Shown here: piece by piece, positions 1-4,831 of the stretch
Numbering within the stretch: position 1 is the stretch's first letter
How the letters are laid out: every line of letters starts with the position of its first letter
From: Desulfohalobiaceae bacterium
Lineage (GTDB): Bacteria; Desulfobacterota; Desulfovibrionia; Desulfovibrionales; Desulfothermaceae
Direction: 5' to 3'
Length of the DNA: 5,382 nt
Assembly: GCA_021737525.1 (NCBI GenBank)
Contig: JAIPDU010000126.1
Location: 1 to 5,382, forward strand
Notes under the pieces: generated by a model
What the model saw: the letters and a program-made list of their open reading frames with translations, nothing else
Told to the model about the DNA's origin: nothing
Databases searched by the model: none
Translations under genes and position numbers: made by a program

Positions 1-28
1 TCGTGATTCGTGATTCGTGATTCGTGAA
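1..28. repeat. Heptamer tandem repeat TCGTGAT, about four units, cut by the window edge
   Basis: Four consecutive 7-base units are visible: TCGTGAT at 1-7, 8-14 and 15-21, then TCGTGAA at 22-28. The array probably continues to the left of the window. The period of 7 is not a multiple of three, and no convincing protein is encoded here, so it is a non-coding microsatellite-like array. Short heptanucleotide arrays in intergenic DNA are known from several bacterial groups, for example the STRR repeats of cyanobacteria. No function can be assigned. Confidence 0.85.
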
Positions 29-194
29 GAGTGTTGTTCTCTCTTGGTTGTCAACCTCTGATTCCAAGCCTCTTAGGGCTATCGCACTTGGATATCCCCT
101 CATAGTGTCGGGATTTTTCCAAGTAGTTAATGCCCCAGCCTGCTCTTCGAGACAAGTCTCAGACAGGCATTCAAGAGATTGGATCCCTGATCTT
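29..194. other. Intergenic DNA with no recognisable gene
   Basis: This stretch is visibly less GC-rich than the coding part of the window. Short open frames cross it, but their translations look like random sequence, resemble no family I know and have no Shine-Dalgarno-preceded start. The only local structure I see is a small inverted repeat, GAGAC-aa-GTCTC at 149-160. Together with the adjoining hairpin and heptamer arrays it forms a gene-free island of about 468 bases at the left end. Confidence 0.6.
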
Positions 195-266
195 TTCTCT
201 GTGTGTCTCTGTGCTCTCTGTGGTAAAAAACACTTCACCACAGAGAGCACAGAGGTGCACAGAGAA
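195..266. repeat. Long inverted repeat, 30-bp stem with 12-nt loop (CACAGAG-type repeat)
   Basis: The left arm 195-224 pairs with the right arm 237-266 around the loop 225-236 (AAAAAACACTTC). Of 30 positions, 27 are Watson-Crick pairs. The other three (204/257, 205/256, 206/255) are T-G, G-T and T-G, which become G-U wobbles in a plus-strand RNA and A-C mismatches in a minus-strand RNA. The right arm is itself repetitive, with CACAGAG beginning at 239, 248 and 258. No T-run follows the stem on either strand, so it is not a classical intrinsic terminator. It resembles the CACAGAG-rich intergenic repeats dispersed in many proteobacterial genomes; that resemblance is from memory and untested. 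Confidence 0.85.
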
Positions 267-359
267 CGGAGAAAGCGAGGACGGCTGCATCATTACATAT
301 TTGTCCATAAGTTCAGTATGTTAATTCAAATGCGATGACCCTGCCAAGCCTCGCAATCG
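267..359. other. Intergenic spacer with no recognisable gene
   Basis: This is relatively AT-rich sequence between the long inverted repeat and the second heptamer array. I see no coding frame with family resemblance, no RNA gene and no clear promoter. It lies downstream of the minus-strand truA, so it could hold the end of that transcript, but I find no stem followed by a T-run here. Confidence 0.5.
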
Positions 360-401
360 GACTTTCGGCTTCCGACGTCTGATGTCTGACGTCTGACGTC
401 T
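360..401. repeat. Degenerate heptamer tandem repeat, consensus GACGTCT, six units
   Basis: Six adjacent 7-base units can be laid out: GACTTTC (360-366), GGCTTCC (367-373), GACGTCT (374-380), GATGTCT (381-387), GACGTCT (388-394) and GACGTCT (395-401). The right-hand units are nearly perfect and the left-hand ones are eroded, so the array decays in one direction. It ends 67 bases downstream of the truA stop codon. GACGTC is itself palindromic, so each good unit is a small dyad. Its unit differs from that of the array at 1-28, but both have period 7. Confidence 0.8.
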
Positions 402-468
402 ATCTTGAGTCCTCGGATGTGCCCGTCACATTCTTCGAACTTGCACCTTTTCCCTTTCGATTTGACAT

Positions 469-1209
469 TCAATACAACACTTGCTCCAGGCAGAGCCCCC
501 TGGCCGGAGCCGTGGCCGAGGCGCGGCTCCTGTCCCGGGAGTCCAGGATGGCCTCCATTTCCCCGGGGCTCAGCTTGTGTCTCCCGGCGCGCACCAGGCA
601 GCCCACCATGATCCGGACCATCTGCTTCAGGAACCCGTCCGCGGTTACGGAGACGACAATCTCCTCGGGGCGCCGGCCGGGATCCAGGCGGACGCTGTGC
701 ACCGAGCGCACGCTGTGCGCCAGCACAGTGCCCACGTTCTGCATGGCTGCGAAATCGCGGCGTCCGGGGAAGACCTCTGCGACGCGCCGCATGGCCTCCG
801 GATCCAGCTCTCCCACGGGCCAGACAAAGGGCCTGCGCTGCGGAATCACGTATTCCGGAGCAGTCCACAGGGTATAGCTGTAGATCTTGGCCTTGGCGCT
901 GTGGCGGGCGTGGAAGGAATCCTCCACCCACTTGGCGGAGGTGACGCACGCATCGTCCGGCATAAGGGAATTCAGGGCCCTGCGCCAGGGTACACAGATC
1001 CTGTCTTCCGGGATGTCGCAGTGGGCGACCTGTCCCAGGGCGTGGACCCCGGAGTCGGTCCGCCCCGCCCCGTGCACCCTGATCCGACGGTTGCAGATTC
1101 GGCTCAGCGCCGTCTCCAGACAGCCCTGAACCGATCGTTCCCGCGGCTGGACCTGCCAGCCTGCGAAACAGGCCCCGTCGTACGCGATCCATAGCGCCAG
1201 ACGCGGCAT
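469..1209 (-). CDS. truA: tRNA pseudouridine(38-40) synthase TruA
   Basis: This cytoplasmic enzyme isomerises uridines 38-40 in the anticodon arm of many tRNAs to pseudouridine without a cofactor. The 246-residue length is normal for the family. Visible motifs in order are YDGxxFxGWQxQP at residues 10-22, the catalytic loop GRTDSGVHA at 49-57 with nucleophile Asp52, FHARxSA at 99-105, DFAAM at 152-156, GFLKQMVRIMVG at 192-203 and the C-terminal APARGLCLE at 234-242. The ATG at 1209-1207 is supported by an AGGGAG ribosome binding site at 1221-1216, six bases upstream, and by homology beginning at once. A longer overlapping minus-strand frame (326-1252) is a shadow. The gene stands alone: it diverges from moeA and has the repeat island downstream. 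All key residues are present. Confidence 0.97.
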   Translation of the reverse strand: MPRLALWIAYDGACFAGWQVQPRERSVQGCLETALSRICNRRIRVHGAGRTDSGVHALGQVAHCDIPEDRICVPWRRALNSLMPDDACVTSAKWVEDSFHARHSAKAKIYSYTLWTAPEYVIPQRRPFVWPVGELDPEAMRRVAEVFPGRRDFAAMQNVGTVLAHSVRSVHSVRLDPGRRPEEIVVSVTADGFLKQMVRIMVGCLVRAGRHKLSPGEMEAILDSRDRSRASATAPARGLCLEQVLY

Positions 1210-1215
1210 TCGATG

Positions 1216-1221
1216 CTCCCT
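1216..1221 (-). promoter_or_regulatory. Ribosome binding site of truA
   Basis: Read on the minus strand this is AGGGAG, six bases before the ATG at 1209. It fixes the truA start and argues against a longer overlapping frame that begins upstream. Confidence 0.8.
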
Positions 1222-1286
1222 GGATTATGCCTGTCCACTCCGGAAGAGGCACCCCTTCTGTGCGGGCTGTCTCAGCGTCGCTCTAG

Positions 1287-1319
1287 CGGATTGACGATCC
1301 GGGCACGGCCTGCGATGCT
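1287..1319 (+). promoter_or_regulatory. Candidate sigma-70 promoter for moeA with a dyad over the -35 box
   Basis: TTGACG at 1291-1296 matches five of six -35 consensus bases. Seventeen bases later GATGCT at 1314-1319 is a weak -10 (three of six), helped by a TGn extension at 1311-1313. A perfect inverted repeat CGGAT-TGACG-ATCCG (1287-1301) straddles the -35 box and could be an operator or chance. Transcription from here would give a moeA leader of about 110 nt. The -10 box is poor, so this is a candidate only. Confidence 0.3.
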
Positions 1320-1414
1320 TTCGACTGCGAGACGGAAACGGAACCGAGCGAAGCCGAAAAAGCGAGTCGCGCCAGCATAAGGAATCCGCTCCCACATGAC
1401 AACCCGGACCCACC

Positions 1415-1431
1415 CCTTGCACTCCAAGGAG
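1415..1431 (+). promoter_or_regulatory. moeA ribosome binding site within a possible sequestering hairpin
   Basis: AAGGAG at 1426-1431 lies five bases before the moeA ATG at 1437. CCTTG at 1415-1419 is perfectly complementary to CAAGG at 1425-1429, with a 5-nt loop CACTC, so a small hairpin would cover four bases of the Shine-Dalgarno. A second AAGG at 1379-1382 in the leader could pair with CCTT (1415-1418) and free the site. The ribosome binding site is clear; the hairpin as a control element is inference and its stem is short. Confidence 0.5.
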
Positions 1432-1436
1432 AAACC

Positions 1437-3401
1437 ATGAGCCAGCGCAACATCTACCTGGAAACGGTGCCCATCCCCGAGGCCCTGACGCGTGTGAAAT
1501 CCCGCCTGGACAGGGACTGCCTGCTGCAACGGGAGCTTATCCCGGCAGAGGAGGCGGCGGGACGGATAACCGCGGAGCCCATCTTCGCCCGCTACTCCTC
1601 CCCAACCCACCACAGCGCGGCCATGGACGGGATCGCCCTCGCCGCGGAGTCCACCTTCGGGGCCAGGGAGGGACGGCCCCTCGCCCTGCGCCGGAACACG
1701 GGCTACATTCCGGTCAATACCGGCGATCCCCTGCCTTCGGGATGCGATGCGGTGGTCATGATCGAGTACGTGGAGCAGCTGGACCAGGAAACGGTCCAGC
1801 TGGAGCACCCCGCCTTTCCCTGGCAGCACGTGCGCCGCATCGGCGAGGACATCGTGGCCACGGAGCTCCTTCTGCCCCAGAACCACCGCCTCACCGCGTA
1901 CGATATCGGGGCCCTGCTGAGCGGGGGAATCTATGAGGTGCCCGTGCGGCAGAGGCCCCGGGTGCACATCGTCCCCACAGGCGACGAGATCCTGGACTTC
2001 ACCCGCCGGCCGAATCCTGAGCCGGGCCAGGTCATCGAGAGCAACTCCCAGGTGCTGGCCTCCCTGGCCCGCTCCTGGGGCTGCACCGCCGCCAGGGTTC
2101 CTCCCGTCCCGGATGACGAGGACAAACTGGCACAAGCCCTGCAGGAAGCGCTGGACTCCGGGGCCCACATCGTGGTCATCGGAGCCGGATCCTCCGCAGG
2201 GAGCCGGGACTTCACCCGCAGGGTCCTGGAGCGTTTCGGCACCGTCCTCGTGCACGGGATCAAGGCCATGCCCGGAAAGCCGACGCTCGTGGCTGTGAGC
2301 GGCAACAGGCTCCTAATCGGTGCTCCCGGCTATCCGGTCAGCGCGGTGATCTGCTTCGAGGAGATTCTGCGGCCCCTGGTGGAATGGATGACCCGCTGCG
2401 ATAAGGACCGCGGACCTGAGGCGGAGGTCAGGCTGACCCGCAAGGTGCCCTCCAAGCTGGGCCAGGAGGAGTTCCTCCGTCTCTGCGTGGGGCAGGTGGG
2501 CGAGGAGTTGGTGGGGACCCCGCTGCCGCGGGGAGCGGGCCTGATCACCTCCCTGACCAGGGCCCAGGGAATGGCCCGGATTCCCGCGGAATCCGAGGGC
2601 AAGCAGGCGGGGGAGTTCCTTCGGACCGAGCTGCTGGTCCCGCGACAGGAGCTGGAGCGGGTCCTGGTCTGCGTGGGGAGCCACGACAACACCATCGATC
2701 TTCTGGCCAACGAGCTCATGGGACTGGAGTCCCCGCTAACCCTGACCTCGACAAACGTGGGGAGCATGGGCGGGCTGCAGGCCATTCGGGACGGCTCGGC
2801 CCATTTGGCGGGGACCCATCTCTTTGATCCCCAGAGCGGGGAATACAACTTTCCCTTCCTGGACCGGATCATCGGGGACATGCCGGTCACTGCTGTCAAC
2901 CTGGCCATCCGCCATCAGGGTCTGCTCGTGGCCAAGGGGAACCCGCTGGGCATCCGGGGCATCGAGGACCTGACCCGGGAGGAGGTTCGCTTCGTCAACA
3001 GGCAGCGCGGGGCCGGGACCCGGATCCTGCTCGACGACGCCTTGAACCGCCACGGCATCTCCGGGCAATCGATCCAGGGCTACGACCGTGAGGAATTCAC
3101 CCACATGGCCGTGGCGGTCAACGTCAAAAGCGGGGTTGCGGACTGCGGCATGGGGATCCACGCGGCTGCCAAGGCCCTGGACCTGGACTTTGTCCCCTTT
3201 GCCAGGGAGCGCTACGACCTGGTCATCCCCCGAGCTTTCCATGAGGAGCCCAAAATTCAAACCCTGCTGGGTCTGATCAGGCAACCCGATCTGCAGACCA
3301 AGATCCGGGACCTGGGCGGATACGAGACCCCATGGACCGGCCGCATCGTGCGGCCAGGGGACGGTTTGCCTCCGGAAGAGGACCGGGAGAGCGGAGGATA
3401 A
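1437..3401 (+). CDS. moeA: Molybdopterin molybdenumtransferase MoeA fused to a C-terminal periplasmic-binding-protein-like domain
   Basis: MoeA inserts molybdate (or tungstate) into adenylylated molybdopterin, the last common step of Mo/W cofactor synthesis, in the cytoplasm. The protein has 654 residues against about 400 for plain MoeA. Residues 1 to about 400 are MoeA: SAAMDG at 60-65, NTGDPLPSGCDAVVMIE at 94-110, PTGDEIL at 180-186, the MoCF-domain loop GSSAGSRDFT at 251-260, GKPT at 280-283 and GAPGYPVSA at 295-303. Residues about 408-600 are a PBP-like (LysR-substrate-domain type) module: GSHDNTIDLLA at 414-424, STNVGSMGGL at 438-447, AGTHLFD at 458-464, FVNRQRGAGTRILLD at 519-533 and ERYDLVIP at 591-598. 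No signal peptide is seen, so the ligand domain is probably cytoplasmic. Relative to plain MoeA, the GGxSxGD/E loop carries Ser256 at the acidic position but keeps Asp258. The ATG is set by AAGGAG five bases upstream. The same fusion is known in methanogens and Desulfobacterota; the ligand of the extra domain is not established from sequence. Confidence 0.93.
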   Translation: MSQRNIYLETVPIPEALTRVKSRLDRDCLLQRELIPAEEAAGRITAEPIFARYSSPTHHSAAMDGIALAAESTFGAREGRPLALRRNTGYIPVNTGDPLPSGCDAVVMIEYVEQLDQETVQLEHPAFPWQHVRRIGEDIVATELLLPQNHRLTAYDIGALLSGGIYEVPVRQRPRVHIVPTGDEILDFTRRPNPEPGQVIESNSQVLASLARSWGCTAARVPPVPDDEDKLAQALQEALDSGAHIVVIGAGSSAGSRDFTRRVLERFGTVLVHGIKAMPGKPTLVAVSGNRLLIGAPGYPVSAVICFEEILRPLVEWMTRCDKDRGPEAEVRLTRKVPSKLGQEEFLRLCVGQVGEELVGTPLPRGAGLITSLTRAQGMARIPAESEGKQAGEFLRTELLVPRQELERVLVCVGSHDNTIDLLANELMGLESPLTLTSTNVGSMGGLQAIRDGSAHLAGTHLFDPQSGEYNFPFLDRIIGDMPVTAVNLAIRHQGLLVAKGNPLGIRGIEDLTREEVRFVNRQRGAGTRILLDDALNRHGISGQSIQGYDREEFTHMAVAVNVKSGVADCGMGIHAAAKALDLDFVPFARERYDLVIPRAFHEEPKIQTLLGLIRQPDLQTKIRDLGGYETPWTGRIVRPGDGLPPEEDRESGG

Positions 3402-3417
3402 AGCGAGCCTCTCGCTT
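3401..3417. terminator. Small perfect hairpin between convergent moeA and the SAM hydrolase gene
   Basis: AAGCGAG (3401-3407), loop CCT (3408-3410) and CTCGCTT (3411-3417) form a perfect 7-bp stem that starts on the last base of the moeA stop codon. On the plus strand no T-run follows; on the minus strand the stem is followed by only TTTATCC. It sits between two converging 3' ends, which is where a shared terminator would be expected, but the missing long T-tract makes it a weak candidate. Confidence 0.4.
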
Positions 3418-3463
3418 GCTGGGTGCAGGGACGGCTGTGTTCAGGTATGCGCTCCGGGAAGGC

Positions 3464-4252
3464 TTAGAGGCGAAGCACCACGCGGTCTCCACTCTCCAGA
3501 CCGAGCCGCTCGGCGCAGGAGGCCCTGTCCACCGCCAGCTCCAGATAGCCCTGGCTTCCGGGGAGAAGTCCCGCGCTGCCAGGGGGAATGTCGTTATAGG
3601 CCCGGACCAGGGTGACGAAAACTGATACCGGTTCGAGCAGATCCGCTCCATCCCGGCCCCCGAAAACATTTTTCCAGGCGCTTTCGGGGATGTTGAGCAC
3701 GCAGTTACCGAAGCGGTCCACATGCAGGACCCGGGCCTCGAGGCGATTGCCCTCCACTTCCGCCTCTCCGAAGGGGAGCCGGACCAGGTCCTGGCCGGCC
3801 AGCCTCTCCCCGAGCCGGTCCGGGTCTCGCCCCTCGGCCAAATCCGCAGCCAAGGGCGCGAATACGTCCCTGCCGTGGAACGTGCTGCTGGCCCCGGAAT
3901 AGCGCTTCGTGCCGAGACGCCACAGGCCGTCGGGAGAGACATCGCGGAGCAGCAGATCCAGGAGGCCGTTGTCCGGAGCCAGGACGTATTCCCGCCTGGA
4001 GCGAAGGAGCACGATATCACGCGAACTCCCCACTCCGGGATCCACCACCGCCAGGACAATGCACCCACGGGGCAGCCAGGGCCAGCTGGCGCGAAGGAAA
4101 AAGGCACCCTGCGGGATATTGTGCGGGTCCACCTGATGGGACAGATCCAGGATTTGACAGGAGGGATTGCGCCGTAGCAGAACAGAGGCAAGCTGTCCCC
4201 TGTAGGGATCCCTATCACCGAAATCGGTCAACAGCCCGAAAATAGCGACCAT
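3464..4252 (-). CDS. SAM hydroxide adenosyltransferase (DUF62, SAM-dependent chlorinase/fluorinase superfamily)
   Basis: Members of this family split S-adenosylmethionine with water to adenosine and L-methionine; the halogenases SalL and FlA are specialised relatives. The 262-residue length is typical. Motifs in order are LLTDFGDRDPY at residues 7-17 (Asp10), DLSH at 36-39, VVDPGVGSSR at 69-78, APDNGLL at 92-98, STFHGRDVFAP at 123-133, HVDRFGNCVLNI at 177-188 and GSQGYLELAVDR at 232-243. Asp71, Arg78 and His126 fit the Asp-Arg-His triad of the hydroxide transferases, which argues against a halogenase. The start is certain: an in-frame TAG lies at 4258-4256, two codons upstream of the ATG at 4252-4250. 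The only Shine-Dalgarno-like element, TGAGGA at 4270-4265, is rather distant (12 bases). The gene diverges from the transporter gene across 5 bp and converges on moeA. Physiological role is unsettled; SAM removal or salvage is plausible. Confidence 0.93.
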   Translation of the reverse strand: MVAIFGLLTDFGDRDPYRGQLASVLLRRNPSCQILDLSHQVDPHNIPQGAFFLRASWPWLPRGCIVLAVVDPGVGSSRDIVLLRSRREYVLAPDNGLLDLLLRDVSPDGLWRLGTKRYSGASSTFHGRDVFAPLAADLAEGRDPDRLGERLAGQDLVRLPFGEAEVEGNRLEARVLHVDRFGNCVLNIPESAWKNVFGGRDGADLLEPVSVFVTLVRAYNDIPPGSAGLLPGSQGYLELAVDRASCAERLGLESGDRVVLRL

Positions 4253-4257
4253 AGCCT
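4253..4257. other. 5-bp gap between two divergent start codons
   Basis: The minus-strand ATG of the SAM hydrolase ends the gap on the left (4252) and the plus-strand ATG of the transporter opens on the right (4258). Each frame has an in-frame TAG within six bases upstream of its ATG: 4258-4256 on the minus strand and 4252-4254 on the plus strand. Neither gene can therefore be extended, and promoters and ribosome contacts of each gene must lie inside the other. Confidence 0.9.
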
Positions 4258-4701
4258 ATGCAGATCCTCACCATGTTCCTCGTTTTCGTGGCCGGGATGC
4301 TCGCTCCCTCCCAAGCCGGGATCAATTCCACCCTGAGCCGCTACGTGGGCAGCGACTTCCTGGCCGCCCTGGTCTCCTTCAGTGTGGGGACCCTGGCCCT
4401 GGCGACGTACGCCCTGCTCTCCAGGCTGCACATGCCCCTGCTCAAGGCCCTGGGCCAGGGACCCTGGTGGATGTGGCTGGGCGGCCTGTGCGGGGCCTTC
4501 CTGGTCACCGTAACCATCCTTGCCGCCCCCAGGCTGGGGGCAACCACCATGATCGGCTTTCTCCTGGCCGGCCAGATGATCGCCTCGCTCATCCTGGACC
4601 ATTTCGGCCTGCTGGGCTACTCCGAGCACGCCATCAATATCTGGCGCGTGCTGGGCGTGGTGCTCCTGGCCAGCGGGGTCATGCTCATCCGGACCTTTTA
4701 A
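4258..4701 (+). CDS. DMT-superfamily membrane transporter of the YdcZ/DUF606 type, five predicted helices
   Basis: This is a small inner-membrane protein of 147 residues, the usual length for the single-repeat DUF606 (YdcZ) branch of the drug/metabolite transporter superfamily, which probably works as a dimer. Hydrophobic segments lie at about 3-20, 34-54, 72-90, 96-115 and 129-145. Family-like features are AGMLAPSQAGINSTL at 12-26, LVSFSVGTLAL at 38-48, WLGGLCGAF at 73-81, LGATTMIGFLLAGQ at 93-106 and the final LGVVLLASGVMLI. The substrate cannot be inferred. The ATG at 4258 is the first possible, because TAG at 4252-4254 closes the frame; ATG codons at 4273 and 4297 are alternatives. No start has a Shine-Dalgarno sequence, so initiation may be leaderless or weak. 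It diverges from the SAM hydrolase gene; a link to methionine or adenosine transport is speculation. Confidence 0.88.
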   Translation: MQILTMFLVFVAGMLAPSQAGINSTLSRYVGSDFLAALVSFSVGTLALATYALLSRLHMPLLKALGQGPWWMWLGGLCGAFLVTVTILAAPRLGATTMIGFLLAGQMIASLILDHFGLLGYSEHAINIWRVLGVVLLASGVMLIRTF

Positions 4702-4702
4702 A

Positions 4703-4719
4703 AGTGATAAGTTATCACT
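4703..4719. repeat. 17-bp palindrome just after the transporter stop codon
   Basis: AGTGATAA (4703-4710), central G (4711) and TTATCACT (4712-4719) form a perfect inverted repeat starting two bases after the TAA at 4699-4701. With a realistic loop (AAGTT) the stem is AGTGAT/ATCACT. No T-run follows, so it is a poor intrinsic terminator. It also looks like a protein-binding dyad, but it lies between two converging 3' ends, where an operator would be unexpected. It is followed at 4723-4730 by the small palindrome GTCCGGAC. Confidence 0.6.
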
Positions 4720-4749
4720 GGTGTCCGGACGTTACAAAGATTTCATGTA

Positions 4750-4820
4750 ACTATTCACCGCCTTGCCGACCGTAATGTTCACAGGACATTTGCGCTGAGG
4801 CCAGGGAAGTGGTGAATAGT
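4750..4820. repeat. Inverted repeat of 10 bp with a 51-bp spacer in the convergent intergenic region
   Basis: ACTATTCACC at 4750-4759 is exactly complementary to GGTGAATAGT at 4811-4820, and after one mismatch the pairing continues for two more bases (4747-4748 with 4822-4823). The right arm ends 11 bases downstream of the stop codon of the minus-strand NifX-like gene. It could cap the 3' end of that transcript, or be the ends of a tiny miniature element. No flanking target duplication is evident. Confidence 0.5.
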
Positions 4821-4831
4821 AACCGCCGGAA

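Noticed and set aside
1..401. A CRISPR array in the left-end repeats
   Set aside because: The repeats are contiguous 7-mers without spacers, and the hairpin repeat is a single inverted pair. No cas gene is visible.
1224..1229. CATAAT on the minus strand as a -10 box for truA
   Set aside because: It matches five of six consensus bases, but transcription would start inside the Shine-Dalgarno at 1216-1221, leaving about eight bases of leader. The possible -35 (GTGCCT) is also poor.
326..1252. A 308-codon minus-strand open frame overlapping truA, and long frames on the plus strand over the same region
   Set aside because: The TruA frame (469-1209) contains the complete set of TruA motifs, including the catalytic Asp and a good ribosome binding site. 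The others are out-of-frame shadows typical of GC-rich DNA.
1272..2255. A 327-codon minus-strand frame antisense to moeA
   Set aside because: Its translation is Gly/Arg/Ala/Pro-rich low-complexity sequence without family resemblance, and the opposite strand encodes clear MoeA motifs.
4238..4243. GAAAAT as a -10 box for the transporter inside the SAM hydrolase gene
   Set aside because: It matches four of six bases, but there is no acceptable -35 at 16-18 bases. The position would give a near-leaderless transcript, which is possible but unsupported.
3464..4252. A halogenase (chlorinase or fluorinase) reading of the SAM-dependent enzyme
   Set aside because: Asp71, Arg78 and His126 match the triad of the hydroxide-transferring DUF62 enzymes, and there is no halogenated-metabolite gene cluster around it.
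4732..4831. A minus-strand frame continuing past the NifX-like stop and ending in CPVNITVGKAVNSYMKSL, which briefly looks like a protein C-terminus and would need a frameshift in the glycine-rich tail
   Set aside because: The NifX-like protein already ends as relatives do, after a glycine-rich tail. The apparent peptide coincides with the inverted repeat at 4750-4820, and the rest of that frame is a shadow of the tail. A search of the peptide for homologues would settle it.
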